A DNA stretch of 64,000 bases, taken from assembly GCA_011087645.1 (NCBI GenBank), contig JAALLF010000006.1, positions 124,001 to 188,000 of the forward strand. The letters run 5' to 3'. The stretch is from Alphaproteobacteria bacterium (lineage in GTDB: Bacteria; Pseudomonadota; Alphaproteobacteria; UBA6615). This document shows, piece by piece, positions 50,759 to 60,485 of this stretch; position 1 is the first letter of the stretch; each line of letters begins with the position of its first letter. The notes below the pieces were generated by a model that saw nothing but the letters and a program-made list of their open reading frames with translations, searched no databases and was not told where the DNA came from. Made by a program: the position numbers and the translations under genes.

Positions 50759-53407
50759 ATGCCATTTCGCAATTCCTGGCAGCGCGCAGCGTTTGTGCTG
50801 CTATGTCTGACGCTGACATCGTGCGCCGAGCTGCAAGAGGTGTTTGATGAACAGCCGTCGGCCGAGACCGACGAGGCTACGGCTGTCGCAAATGCGCCTG
50901 CACAAACGACCGCCCCGGTAGCGACTTCAACAGCCGGTGATGCGCCGGCGCCGCCGGTCAATGAAGTCGTCGCCGCGCCGAAAAGAACCCCGCAGATCGA
51001 CCTGGGCACCGGAACGTTCATTAACGAACGGCCAATATCCAGCGCACCGCTTACCGTCACTAATGGCGGCGAGATCGTTCTTAGCTTTGCGAACGCGAAT
51101 GTGCGCGACGTCGCGCGGGTTGTGATGAGCGAAGTCCTCGAATTGAATTACTCCGTCCATCCGCAGATCGATGGCTCGATCACGCTGCAGACCAGCCGGC
51201 CCCTATCGCGGGCCGCGGTTCTGCCGGCGTTCGAAAATGTTTTGCAAATGATCGGCGCGGCCATCGTCCCGGTCGACAATCTTTATAAGATCGTTCCCGC
51301 GCAAGAAGCGCCCCGCCAGGCGCAACGTATTCGCATCGGCAACGAGCGCCTGCCCCGCGGCAGCCAGTACGCCATTCAAATCGTGCCGCTGGAATTTGTG
51401 TCCGCGCGCGAGATCCAACGCATCCTCGAACCGGTGGTCACCCAGGGCAGCATCGTCCGGGTCGACACCAGCCGCAATCTGTTGGTGCTGGCGGGACCCG
51501 GCCGCGAAATGCAGACCTGGCTGTCGCTCATCGATACCTTCGATGTGGACTGGCTGGCCGGCATGTCGTTCGGACTTTTCCCGCTCGAATTTACCGACGC
51601 ATCATCGGTCGTTGGCGACCTCGAAACCATTGTCGGCGCCGCCAACGATGAGCCGCTGGAAGGCATTTTACGGTTTGTCCCGTTGGAGCGTTTGAACGCG
51701 GTATTGGTTATTTCGCCTCAGCCGAGATACATCGCGCGCGCCGAGAAATGGATTCAAAAACTCGACGAAAGCACCGACGAGGCCGGCCGCCGGCTGTTCG
51801 TTTATTACATTCAAAACGGTAACGCCGCCGACCTGGCCCAAGTGCTTGGCGATATATTCTCAGCCACAGCGTCTCGCGACCGTCCGGGTCAGCCGTCGGT
51901 GGCGCCAAACTTGCGCCCCGTCGTCGTGCGTGCCCCAGCCACGCAGAACGACAACGATACGCCGCCTCAGAACAACACCCCAGCGCAACAGACGGCCGGT
52001 GGAACAACGAATCCGGCGACGAATATAAACGCTGACGGCACCAGCCTGGTGTTCGAAGGCGAGCAAGAAGTTCGCATCATCGCCGACGAGGGCAACAACG
52101 CGCTGGTCGTGTTGGCGACTCCCAGCGATTTTCGCATGGTCGAGGCCGCGTTGACCAAGCTCGACATTCCGCCGCTCCAGGTCCTGGTCGAGGCAACCAT
52201 TGCCGAAGTCGAGCTGAACGAAACTTTGCAATATGGCGTGCAATGGTTCTTTAAAAACGGTCGCAGCACTTTCTCGCTCAGCCAGTTTGCCACCGGCACA
52301 GCGGATTCCATATTCCCAGGCTTCTCCTACGTTTTGAACGCGACCGACATTCGCGTGGTCTTGAACGCCCTCGACGAGGTGACCGATCTCAATGTCGTAT
52401 CGTCGCCGCAATTGATGGTGCTCGACAACCGCACCGCGCGCCTGCAGGTGGGCGACCAGGTGCCGGTGGTGACCCAGCAGGCCCAGTCAGTTACCCAGGA
52501 AGGCACACCACTGGTCAATTCGGTCGAGCAGCGAGATACCGGCGTCATCCTGTCGGTCACGCCGCGGGTCAATGCCGGCGGGCTGGTGATCATGGATATC
52601 GAACAGGAAGTCAGCGACGTCGTCGCGACCACCACGTCAGGGATCGATTCGCCGACAATCCGTACCCGCAAGATCGCCAGCTCAATCGCCGTACAGTCGG
52701 GTGAAACGGTCGCTTTGGGCGGCCTAATCCGCGACCGCACTTTCGACACCAATGTGGGAATTCCGGCGCTCCATAAAATTCCGGTCCTGGGCGCTTTGTT
52801 CGGACGGACCGAGGAAACCGTCCTGCGTACGGAATTGCTCGTGCTTCTCACCCCGCGCGTTGCCGGCAGTCAGGGCGACGCGCGCGCAATTACAGATGAA
52901 CTACGCCGTCGCATGCGCGACCTCGACCCGTTGATCGACCGGGTCGCGGGAGGCCGCCCCACCGCGACATCTCAGCAAATCAGCGTCCCGGCAACCGTCG
53001 CCTCGACGCCGCAAAGCACGAGCGACGCGCCGTCGTCGCCGAACCTCGAATTAGCGCCCCCGCCACCGCGACTGGCCGCCGCGCCGCGTCTACCCGTAGA
53101 TGCCTCAGCTCCGGAGTCAGCGCCAGGCACACTGAAGGTGCGGCCGGCAATCGTGGAACGCGCAACGTGGCGAATTCAGCTCGCCGCCTTGGACAATCGA
53201 AAAGATACCCAGGCAACGTGGGCGGCAATGCAGCAGGCCAATCAGGATTTACTCGATGGTCTCACCCTGCATGTGCAGCAAGCCAATTTGGCAAAGGGCA
53301 CTTTCTATCGCCTGCAGGCGGGCCCGTTGGCCGATGTGGCAGCGGCAACCGGATTGTGCAAATCTTTGAAATCCAGAAATCAAAATTGTTTGGTCGTCGC
53401 CCCCTAG
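50759..53407 (+). CDS. gspD: Type II secretion system secretin GspD with C-terminal SPOR domain
   Basis: This 882-residue outer-membrane secretin starts with a lipoprotein signal (LTLTSC, C22), so it may be self-piloting. An N0 domain follows (ISFANANVRDVARVV-like), then N1-N3 repeats with a long Gln/Asn/Pro/Thr-rich insert (about 400-425), and the secretin core with VLNALDEVTDLNVVSSPQLM and VALGGLIRDRTF. After a Pro/Ala linker, residues ~804-882 (WRIQLAALDN..., FYRLQAGPLAD) form a SPOR peptidoglycan-binding domain, which is unusual for GspD. GGGGATAA precedes the ATG. Confidence 0.94.
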   Translation: MPFRNSWQRAAFVLLCLTLTSCAELQEVFDEQPSAETDEATAVANAPAQTTAPVATSTAGDAPAPPVNEVVAAPKRTPQIDLGTGTFINERPISSAPLTVTNGGEIVLSFANANVRDVARVVMSEVLELNYSVHPQIDGSITLQTSRPLSRAAVLPAFENVLQMIGAAIVPVDNLYKIVPAQEAPRQAQRIRIGNERLPRGSQYAIQIVPLEFVSAREIQRILEPVVTQGSIVRVDTSRNLLVLAGPGREMQTWLSLIDTFDVDWLAGMSFGLFPLEFTDASSVVGDLETIVGAANDEPLEGILRFVPLERLNAVLVISPQPRYIARAEKWIQKLDESTDEAGRRLFVYYIQNGNAADLAQVLGDIFSATASRDRPGQPSVAPNLRPVVVRAPATQNDNDTPPQNNTPAQQTAGGTTNPATNINADGTSLVFEGEQEVRIIADEGNNALVVLATPSDFRMVEAALTKLDIPPLQVLVEATIAEVELNETLQYGVQWFFKNGRSTFSLSQFATGTADSIFPGFSYVLNATDIRVVLNALDEVTDLNVVSSPQLMVLDNRTARLQVGDQVPVVTQQAQSVTQEGTPLVNSVEQRDTGVILSVTPRVNAGGLVIMDIEQEVSDVVATTTSGIDSPTIRTRKIASSIAVQSGETVALGGLIRDRTFDTNVGIPALHKIPVLGALFGRTEETVLRTELLVLLTPRVAGSQGDARAITDELRRRMRDLDPLIDRVAGGRPTATSQQISVPATVASTPQSTSDAPSSPNLELAPPPPRLAAAPRLPVDASAPESAPGTLKVRPAIVERATWRIQLAALDNRKDTQATWAAMQQANQDLLDGLTLHVQQANLAKGTFYRLQAGPLADVAAATGLCKSLKSRNQNCLVVAP

Positions 53408-53454
53408 CGGCATTTTGACACCCGGTCGGCGGATCGAACGGGTACGGCAGTAAA

Positions 53455-54213
53455 ATGACCCTTCCGGCCGAGCTCACTTGGTTATTGCCGCTATTGGCGG
53501 CGCCGTTCGTCGGTAGCTTCGTCGGCCTCGTTGCCCACCGCCTGCCGCGCGGCGAGACCATCATATTCGGCCGTTCGGCCTGCACCTCCTGCCAGGCACA
53601 GCTCACCGCGCGCGATCTGGTTCCGCTTTTTAGTTGGTTAGCAACGCGTGCGCGCTGCCGCCATTGCGGCACGCCCCTAGGCTCAAGTTATCCACTGACC
53701 GAACTGGCGGCATTGGGAATCGCTATTTGGTCGGTCAGCACCCTCACCAGCTGGTCGATCGTGATCGGCTGTCTGCTCGGCTGGGCCTTACTGACCCTGA
53801 CATTGATCGATTTTCGCGAAAAAATGCTGCCGGATGCGATCACCCTGCCGCTGATCGCTACTGGCCTGGCCGCGGCGTTGATTCTCGAGACCCTCGACCC
53901 ACTCGCCCACATTATTGGCGCAATTGTGGGGTTAACGTTATTTTTGGCGGTGGCCGCTACATTTCGCCGGCTACGGGGCTATGACGGCCTGGGCGGCGGC
54001 GACGCCAAGCTATTTGCCGCGGCCGGCGCCTGGGTGGGTTGGGCTGGTTTGCCGAGTGTTTTGTTGATTGCATCTGTAACCGGCCTCGCGGTCGTACTTG
54101 TTATAATGGTAACCGGCCGCCGCGATATCGCGCGAGAGGAGATCGCCTTTGGGCCATATTTGTGCTTTGGCTTCTGGATCGTCTGGCTATACGGTCCACT
54201 TGTCGTATTCTAG
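53455..54213 (+). CDS. gspO: Prepilin peptidase (GspO/PilD family)
   Basis: This 252-residue inner-membrane aspartyl protease has the cytoplasmic zinc ribbon CTSC...CRHC (near residues 42-67) and the two catalytic aspartates in LIDFREKMLPD and GGGDAKLFAA. It cleaves the leaders of the pseudopilins encoded downstream (GspG-K) and N-methylates the new ends. It starts 47 bases after the secretin gene, within the secretion locus. Confidence 0.94.
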   Translation: MTLPAELTWLLPLLAAPFVGSFVGLVAHRLPRGETIIFGRSACTSCQAQLTARDLVPLFSWLATRARCRHCGTPLGSSYPLTELAALGIAIWSVSTLTSWSIVIGCLLGWALLTLTLIDFREKMLPDAITLPLIATGLAAALILETLDPLAHIIGAIVGLTLFLAVAATFRRLRGYDGLGGGDAKLFAAAGAWVGWAGLPSVLLIASVTGLAVVLVIMVTGRRDIAREEIAFGPYLCFGFWIVWLYGPLVVF

Positions 54214-54283
54214 CGCTTAGGCTGACCGGTGGACTGAGACGAATGACGAAACCGAGAGCAACGCGGATATAAGGACGACGCCG

Positions 54284-56032
54284 ATGGCACTCGAAACCGA
54301 AGATCCGAAACTGACCGCCATTGACGGCGGGGCCGGCGACGCAATTGCCCGTTCGCCCCTGCTCGACCTGCTGGTTGAAAACGGCAAACTCGATACGCGT
54401 GAAGCGGATCGGGTGAACCGGCTCGCAAACGAGACCCACGAGCAGACAGATATATTGCTGACGCGGCTCGGCCTGATCACCGAAGACGCGCTCGCCCGGT
54501 TACTGTCCACGCTGCTTGGCATGCCCCTGGTCGAGCGCGACGACTACCCGGAAAGTCCGCTGCTGGAAAACCAGTTGGGCATCAATTTTTTGCGTGAATA
54601 TCGTGTCTTACCCCTGGCTGAGACCGACCAGGGGCTGGTGGTCGCCATGGCCAATCCGCTGGACGACTACGCGCTGAGCGCCCTGCGCCTGGCGACCGAC
54701 AAGCCTGTTGTACCGCGGGTGGGAATTCCGGCTGAGATCGAAGCCGCGTTCGAGGCCATGCTGGCCAGCGGCGACGTCGAGGTCGAAGCGCTCGACATGG
54801 ATGGTCTCGGCGGCCTCGACGATACCGGCGAAGACATTAACCGATTGCGCGATCTGGCCAGCGAGGCGCCAGTAATTCGCCTGGTCAATTCGATTATCGG
54901 GCGCGCCGTCGAAACCCGCGCTTCCGATATCCATATTGAGCCGTTCGAGCGCACGCTCCGGGTTCGCTACCGCATCGACGGGGTGCTGCGTGATATGCAA
55001 TCGCCGTCGAATAATTTGCGCGCCGCGGTTATTTCGCGCGTGAAGCTGATGGCCAACCTCAATATCGCCGAAACGCGCCTGCCCCAAGACGGCCGTATTC
55101 GGCTGGTCAACCGCGGCAAAGAGATCGATCTGCGTATCTCCACCGTACCGACCATGCATGGCGAAAGTCTGGTGCTGCGCATCCTCGACAAAGGCGGCGT
55201 CGATCTGGGCTTCGATACGCTGGGCTTCAGTGACGCCACACTACCGCGCTATCTCGATATTCTCGACCGTCCCCATGGTATCGTCCTGGTCACCGGGCCG
55301 ACCGGCAGCGGTAAGACCACATCGCTCTATACTTCGCTAATCCATCTCAACAATGGCGAGAAGAAAATCCTCACCGTCGAAGACCCGGTGGAATATCAGC
55401 TTGATGGCGTCAACCAGGTCCAGGTGAAAACCCAAATCGGTCTGACTTTTGCCAATGCGCTGCGGTCGTTCCTGCGCCAAGATCCCGACATCATCATGAT
55501 GGGTGAGATACGCGACGTGGAAACCGCCGAGATCGCAGTTCAGGCGGCGCTTACCGGGCATAAGGTGTTGTCGACCGTCCACACCAACGACGCCCCCTCG
55601 ACGGTAACGCGCCTGCTCGATATGGGTATCGAGGATTTTCTGCTGACCTCGACGATCAACGGCATTACAGCGCAGCGCCTGGTGCGGACAATCTGCGAGC
55701 ACTGCCGCGAGCCCATCGAAGTGCTTCCCGAAATCGTTCGTCAGTTCAACCTGGAACGCTATGTCCACACCGGCGATAACATGGCGCTGTATTGGGGGCG
55801 CGGCTGTGATCAATGCGGCAGCACCGGTTATAGTGGGCGGACATCGATCCTTGAAGTTCTGGAAATGACAGACCCGATCCGCAGCCTGGTGTTACGCCGC
55901 GCGGAACCTCAGTTAATAAAACAAGCCGCAATCGAGAACGGCATGAAGACGATGCACCAGGACGGGCTGGCGAAAGCCCTGAGCGGGATCACGACCCTCG
56001 ACGAAGTACTCCGAGTTACCCACGAAGCTTAA
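54284..56032 (+). CDS. gspE: Type II secretion system ATPase GspE
   Basis: This 582-residue hexameric ATPase has an N-terminal MshEN-like domain (LLTRLGLITEDALARLLS), Walker A GPTGSGKTT near residue 340, the Asp box TVEDPVEYQLDGVNQVQV, Walker B DPDIIMMGEIRD and the His box LTGHKVLSTVHTND. A four-cysteine zinc site follows (CEHC...CDQCG). It powers pseudopilus assembly from the cytoplasmic side. GspF starts two bases after its stop. Confidence 0.96.
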   Translation: MALETEDPKLTAIDGGAGDAIARSPLLDLLVENGKLDTREADRVNRLANETHEQTDILLTRLGLITEDALARLLSTLLGMPLVERDDYPESPLLENQLGINFLREYRVLPLAETDQGLVVAMANPLDDYALSALRLATDKPVVPRVGIPAEIEAAFEAMLASGDVEVEALDMDGLGGLDDTGEDINRLRDLASEAPVIRLVNSIIGRAVETRASDIHIEPFERTLRVRYRIDGVLRDMQSPSNNLRAAVISRVKLMANLNIAETRLPQDGRIRLVNRGKEIDLRISTVPTMHGESLVLRILDKGGVDLGFDTLGFSDATLPRYLDILDRPHGIVLVTGPTGSGKTTSLYTSLIHLNNGEKKILTVEDPVEYQLDGVNQVQVKTQIGLTFANALRSFLRQDPDIIMMGEIRDVETAEIAVQAALTGHKVLSTVHTNDAPSTVTRLLDMGIEDFLLTSTINGITAQRLVRTICEHCREPIEVLPEIVRQFNLERYVHTGDNMALYWGRGCDQCGSTGYSGRTSILEVLEMTDPIRSLVLRRAEPQLIKQAAIENGMKTMHQDGLAKALSGITTLDEVLRVTHEA

Positions 56033-56034
56033 CC

Positions 56035-57258
56035 ATGCCGCTGTACAAATATCGCGCGGTCAGCGCATCGGGCGACATGCTCGAAGGCGAGATGGACGCG
56101 CCCAGCAGCGCCAACGTCGCCGAACGTCTGGCCGAGATGGGTCATACGCCCGTTCGTGCCGAGGAAGCCGGTAGCGCGGCGACCAAAAAGTTCGATCTCT
56201 CGGAATTTTTCAGCCTGCGGCGTGGGATCAACCGCCGCGATCTCGGCCTTCTGACCCGCGAACTATCGACATTGTTGCATGCCGGCATCCCGCTCGATCG
56301 GGCATTGGAAATTCTCGCGACAATCGTTGAGAAAAAACACCTGCGCGATGCGATCGAGCGCATCCTCGATCAGGTGCGCGGCGGCGATACACTGGCCGAC
56401 GCCATGGCGTCACGCTCGCAGGATTTTCCGCATTTTTACACCAGCATGGTCAAAGCCGGCGAAGTCAGCAGCGCTCTCGATCAAGTGCTCGAGCGTTTGG
56501 CCGATTTTCTCGAACGCTCGCAGGCGGTCAGCGAAAGCGTGCGGTCGGCTTTGGTCTACCCGATCATATTGGTGATCGTCGCCTGTATTTCCCTCGTCGT
56601 ACTACTGACCGGGGTCATCCCACAATTCCAACCCATGTTCGAAAGCGCCGGACAGGCACTGCCCTTGCCGATGGCGGTCCTGGTGGGTGTCGCCGATATC
56701 CTCGGCTCGTTCTGGTGGGCCTTTCTGATCGTTATCATCGGCGGGATCGCGCTATTGCGCCGGGCGCTGGCCCAGCCAGAAAGCCGGCTAAAGTTCGATG
56801 CTGCTGTCCTGCGGTGGCCGTTGATCGGCGGCTTGGTGCGCAAGATAGAGGCCGCCCGTTTCTGTCGCATGCTGAGCACCCTGCTTCATAATGGCGTGGC
56901 GATGCTGCCAGCGCTGGGGGTCACCCGCGACACATTGAATAATCTAGCGTTGAGCGAGGCCGTTGATCGCGCCGCGGCCTCGGTAAAAGAAGGCCGGGGC
57001 CTGAGCCGTTCGTTCGCGGAGGAAGACGTGCTGCCCCATTTGGCGCTCAGCATGATCCGTGTCGGCGAAGAGACCGGCGAGCTTGAACGGATGCTCGATC
57101 AGGTCGCCGATATTCAGGAACGCGACGTGCAACGCACAGTTGGGCGCCTGCTGGCGCTGCTAGTGCCGGCGCTCACCATCGGGCTCGGCTTGCTGGTCGC
57201 CGTCGTTATTGTGACATTATTGAGCGCCATCCTCGGCGTGAATCAGCTAGCGTTCTGA
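56035..57258 (+). CDS. gspF: Type II secretion system inner-membrane platform protein GspF
   Basis: This 407-residue platform protein begins with MPLYKYRAVSASGDMLEGEM and has two T2SF domains: RRDLGLLTRELSTLLHAGIP with YTSMVKAGEVSSALDQVLER, and CRMLSTLLHNGVAMLPAL with MIRVGEETGELERMLDQVAD. Three membrane helices separate and end them. It couples GspE to the growing pseudopilus. Confidence 0.95.
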   Translation: MPLYKYRAVSASGDMLEGEMDAPSSANVAERLAEMGHTPVRAEEAGSAATKKFDLSEFFSLRRGINRRDLGLLTRELSTLLHAGIPLDRALEILATIVEKKHLRDAIERILDQVRGGDTLADAMASRSQDFPHFYTSMVKAGEVSSALDQVLERLADFLERSQAVSESVRSALVYPIILVIVACISLVVLLTGVIPQFQPMFESAGQALPLPMAVLVGVADILGSFWWAFLIVIIGGIALLRRALAQPESRLKFDAAVLRWPLIGGLVRKIEAARFCRMLSTLLHNGVAMLPALGVTRDTLNNLALSEAVDRAAASVKEGRGLSRSFAEEDVLPHLALSMIRVGEETGELERMLDQVADIQERDVQRTVGRLLALLVPALTIGLGLLVAVVIVTLLSAILGVNQLAF

Positions 57259-57300
57259 ATTATGATACAATTCCACAACCGCTTAACACGGCTCGGGACC

Positions 57301-57765
57301 ATGACTTACGCCCTAAACTCAAATACCGCTCGCAAGCGCCGTATCGGCCAACCCCTCGGATCGGCAGGATTCACCCTTGTGGAGTTGCTGGTCGTGCTGG
57401 CGATCCTGGGATTGATCGCAGCCATCGCGGTACCGCAGACCATCGGCTATCTGGGGCGCGCGAAAAGTAACACGGCGGGCATCCAGATCGACAACTTGGG
57501 AGCGGTGCTGGATTTGTACCGCCTCGACGTTGGCCGCTATCCCAGCGATTCTGAAGGTTTGGACGCACTGATGAATTCCCCGGTCGACGCTAGAAACTGG
57601 GCGGGGCCCTACCTTAAGAAAGAGTCGAGCTTACTAGACCCCTGGAGCCGGCCCTATCAGTACCGGTTCCCTGGGCAGAACGGCGAATATGACTTGTTCA
57701 CTCTGGGGGCGGACGGCCAGGAAGGTGGTGACGGCGAGAACCGGGATGTAGTGAGTTGGCAATAG
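57301..57765 (+). CDS. gspG: Major pseudopilin GspG
   Basis: The type IV pilin-like leader is cleaved at G23|F24 with the +5 glutamate in FTLVELLVVLAIL. The C-terminal part has the GspG calcium region and LDPWSRPYQYRFPGQNGEYD...LGADGQEGGDG. It should form the pseudopilus shaft. I use the ATG at 57301; an ATG at 57262 would make an over-long leader, though neither has a good ribosome site. Confidence 0.93.
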   Translation: MTYALNSNTARKRRIGQPLGSAGFTLVELLVVLAILGLIAAIAVPQTIGYLGRAKSNTAGIQIDNLGAVLDLYRLDVGRYPSDSEGLDALMNSPVDARNWAGPYLKKESSLLDPWSRPYQYRFPGQNGEYDLFTLGADGQEGGDGENRDVVSWQ

Positions 57766-57772
57766 GTCTCTC

Positions 57773-58204
57773 ATGCGCGGGTTCACTTTAGTCGAACTTC
57801 TCGTTGTCCTCGCCTTAATGGGCCTCGCCTTGACCGTGGCCTCGCCGCTGATCGGCAATGCGCTGCCCGGCACCGAAATGCGCGCGGCGGCGCGCGATGT
57901 GGCGACCGGCCTGCGTTATGCCCGCAGTTTAGCGATCTCCAGCAATAGCGATGTCACCTTCGACGTCGATGTGGAAGCGCAGCGGTTCGCGGTCTCGCAA
58001 AGCACGCGCAATGGCCGCTTCCCCAAGGACTCCGTAGTGACCTTGACCACGGCGCGTTCCGAACTGTTTGGTTCCGGCGGCGGCAGCATTCGCTTTTTCC
58101 CCGACGGCACGTCGACCGGCGGCGGCGTGGAAATTGTACGCGACAAACGCCGGTTCGTGATTACGGTCGACTGGCTGACCGGCCGGGTGGCGATTACGCC
58201 ATGA
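57773..58204 (+). CDS. gspH: Minor pseudopilin GspH
   Basis: The 143-residue pseudopilin has a minimal leader, MRG|FTLVELLVVLALMG, with the +5 glutamate, and the GspH-type LRYARSLAISSNSDVTFDVD segment after the helix. It is a minor subunit near the pseudopilus tip. It overlaps gspI by four bases (ATGA). Confidence 0.9.
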   Translation: MRGFTLVELLVVLALMGLALTVASPLIGNALPGTEMRAAARDVATGLRYARSLAISSNSDVTFDVDVEAQRFAVSQSTRNGRFPKDSVVTLTTARSELFGSGGGSIRFFPDGTSTGGGVEIVRDKRRFVITVDWLTGRVAITP

Positions 58205-58608
58205 CTTCGATGCTGAAAAACAAGCGTGGTTTCACCCTGATCGAGATCGTCGTCGCCCTACTGGTCTTATCGATCGCCTCGACAGTGATATTCGAAGGCT
58301 TCTCGGTGGGTTTCCGCAACGCGCGCACCGCCGACGATTTCGCACAAGCCGTGCTGATCGCCCAGTCCAAACTGGCGCCGACCGGCGTCGCCGAACCGCT
58401 CTCCGCGGGAACCACGTCGGGCGAGGAGCTGGACAAATATTCCTGGACCGTTACGGTCAATGCCATCGATATCACCGAATTGGCGGCGGATGACGGCACA
58501 ACACCAAGCCAGCTACGGCCATTTTCCGTCGCGGTCGACGTGATCTGGAGCGACGGGGGGACGAAGCGCACCGTATCCCTGTCGACGCTTCGCCTTGCCT
58601 CGCAGTAG
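58201..58608 (+). CDS. gspI: Minor pseudopilin GspI
   Basis: A 135-residue pseudopilin with the leader ending KRG|FTLIEIVVALLVLSIAS (+5 glutamate). The soluble part (AQAVLIAQSKLA, YSWTVTVNAIDI) is typical of GspI, which with GspJ and GspK starts the pseudopilus tip. It overlaps the gspJ start by 14 bases. Confidence 0.9.
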   Translation: MTSMLKNKRGFTLIEIVVALLVLSIASTVIFEGFSVGFRNARTADDFAQAVLIAQSKLAPTGVAEPLSAGTTSGEELDKYSWTVTVNAIDITELAADDGTTPSQLRPFSVAVDVIWSDGGTKRTVSLSTLRLASQ

Positions 58609-59275
58609 AAAATACCGCGCCACCGCTGGGCGCTCGCATCGCCAAGCGGGCTTCACCCTGCTCGAACTGCTGGTGGCGCTAACCCTGCTCAGCTTGGTCT
58701 TCGCCGCATTGTTCGGTGAGCTGCGGTTTGCCACCCGGGCCTGGGACGCCGCCGACGCCAAGCTCGACCGCAACGGCGAATTGCTCAGCGTTCATTCGTT
58801 TCTGCGACAGCGTTTTCAACAGGTCCACGTCACCCAGACAAGCGCGCAGCCTGATAATCAAGACAGTCCCGTCGCCTTCACCGGTAACGGCCGCTCGATG
58901 GAATTTCTGGGCACCATGCCGGCCAACATTGCCGACGGCGGCTTCTACGAGATATCGCTCGAAAGCCAAATCGCCCGGGACGGCACCAATCTGTTCATAT
59001 CCTGGCGACCATTCGACGAAGAAGGTACCGCATCGGTTTCCGACGGCCCGGACAATTCTCGAATATTGTTGCGGGGCATTCGCGAAGTTCGCTTCGACTA
59101 TTTTGGCAAGTCGAGCGAGGCCGTCGCGCCGCAATGGTGGGGCATCTGGCCATCGCGCGATACCGCGCCCTCGCTTATCCGCATGCAAGTCTTGTTCGAG
59201 GACGGAGATCCGCGCAGTTGGCCGGAACTGTTGGTCGCCCCGGCTATCGCCAATACGGTGTTGAGGCTGCAATGA
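58595..59275 (+). CDS. gspJ: Minor pseudopilin GspJ
   Basis: The 226-residue product has a prepilin leader ending RQAG|FTLLELLVALTLLSL. Its soluble domain contains FLGTMPANIADGGFYEISL, LLRGIREVRFDYFG and PSLIRMQVLFEDG, as in GspJ. The apparent start is a TTG at 58595 inside gspI; no strong ribosome site is visible, so coupling to gspI translation is likely. It ends with an ATGA overlap with gspK. Confidence 0.9.
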   Translation: MPRSRKYRATAGRSHRQAGFTLLELLVALTLLSLVFAALFGELRFATRAWDAADAKLDRNGELLSVHSFLRQRFQQVHVTQTSAQPDNQDSPVAFTGNGRSMEFLGTMPANIADGGFYEISLESQIARDGTNLFISWRPFDEEGTASVSDGPDNSRILLRGIREVRFDYFGKSSEAVAPQWWGIWPSRDTAPSLIRMQVLFEDGDPRSWPELLVAPAIANTVLRLQ

Positions 59276-60339
59276 GGGGGCGTGTCGACAATAATCGCGG
59301 CATCGCCCTGGTCATCGTGCTGTGGGCGCTCACGGTCATTGCCGTGATCTCGGCTAACTTCACCACTTCCAACCGCGATGGCCTATTTCTGGCGCGAAAT
59401 ACTGTCGAGCGCGCCAAGGCGGAGGCGCTCGCCGACGCTGGCTTCTATCGAGCGGTGCTAGCAGTGGTAAACCAGGAAGCCGAACCACTGGCCAGCGACG
59501 GTGCCGAGATAGCGGCACAGCCCGGCGGCTTAGCCACTTCCCTGCAGTCGGTGCGCAGCGGTTTTGGGGGCGGACAGGGCCTAGCCGCTCCGGACGAGCA
59601 ATTTGGCGAATTCGGACCGCCGAAATGGCGGACCAATGGCACGATCTACCAGTGGCCGCTAGGCAACGGTACGGTGCTGATATCGATCCAGGACGAAGCC
59701 GGCAAAATCGATCTGAACGCGGCGACCGAAGATCTCTTGCTGCAGTTATTTAGCGCGATCGATCAATCCGAACAGGAACCGCAGGCGCTGGTGGATCGGC
59801 TGATCGATTACCGGGATGTCGATAAGGATCGCCGGTCGTCGGGCGCCGAGGACAGCGACTACCAAAGCGCCGGCCGCGACTACGGCGCCAAGGACCAACC
59901 CTTCGAGCGCACCGACGAATTGCGCCGGGTGTTGGGCGTAACGGCCGAAATCTACGCAACAGTGCGGTCGATGATCACCGTGCATTCGCGCCAACGCGGC
60001 GTCGACCCTAACGTGGCACCGAACGATGTGTTGGCCGTGCTAAGCGTGGCGACCGATCCGGCGGCCGCCTCTGCTACGACGCAAGAACCGCAGCTACGTG
60101 CGCCCGAACGCAATCTGCGGGGCCAAGTCAGGCAGAGCCAATCGTCTTCGCGCGAGCGCGCCTTCACGATTAAAGCAGAGGCTCGCACCGTCGGCGGTGG
60201 CATATTCGTTCGCGAAGCCATCGTTGAGCTGACCGGCAACCGCGATCAGCCGATCACCGTGCGCCAATGGGAGCAAGCGAGGTCCAGATTGAGCGCGGAG
60301 AGCGCTATAGCCACAAGCGCCCAATCGCTTCCGAACTAA
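59272..60339 (+). CDS. gspK: Minor pseudopilin GspK
   Basis: This 355-residue tip pseudopilin has the leader ...NNRG|IALVIVLWALTVIAV. As known for GspK it lacks the +5 glutamate (isoleucine here). The large soluble part includes ISIQDEAGKIDLNAATEDLL and LIDYRDVDKDRRSSGAEDSDY, with the DVDKDR-type calcium and helical-domain motif, and VDPNVAPNDVLAVLS. A 120-base gap follows before gspL. Confidence 0.92.
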   Translation: MRGRVDNNRGIALVIVLWALTVIAVISANFTTSNRDGLFLARNTVERAKAEALADAGFYRAVLAVVNQEAEPLASDGAEIAAQPGGLATSLQSVRSGFGGGQGLAAPDEQFGEFGPPKWRTNGTIYQWPLGNGTVLISIQDEAGKIDLNAATEDLLLQLFSAIDQSEQEPQALVDRLIDYRDVDKDRRSSGAEDSDYQSAGRDYGAKDQPFERTDELRRVLGVTAEIYATVRSMITVHSRQRGVDPNVAPNDVLAVLSVATDPAAASATTQEPQLRAPERNLRGQVRQSQSSSRERAFTIKAEARTVGGGIFVREAIVELTGNRDQPITVRQWEQARSRLSAESAIATSAQSLPN

Positions 60340-60419
60340 AATTTGATTTGGCGCAGCCCTCTAAAGGCTAAATAAAGCATCCCTATGGCAAAAATATCCG
60401 TATACAGCGTTAGGACTTC

Positions 60420-60440
60420 TGATTACGGGTCATGTAATCA
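60420..60440. promoter_or_regulatory. Inverted repeat upstream of gspL
   Basis: TGATTAC and GTAATCA (7-bp arms, 7-base spacer) lie 45 bases before the gspL start in the only sizable gap of the secretion locus. It could be an operator or an RNA hairpin. Confidence 0.35.
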
Positions 60441-60485
60441 TAGTGTGCACTAAGCCTTTGATTGGATCGGATTTTAGGTAACTTG

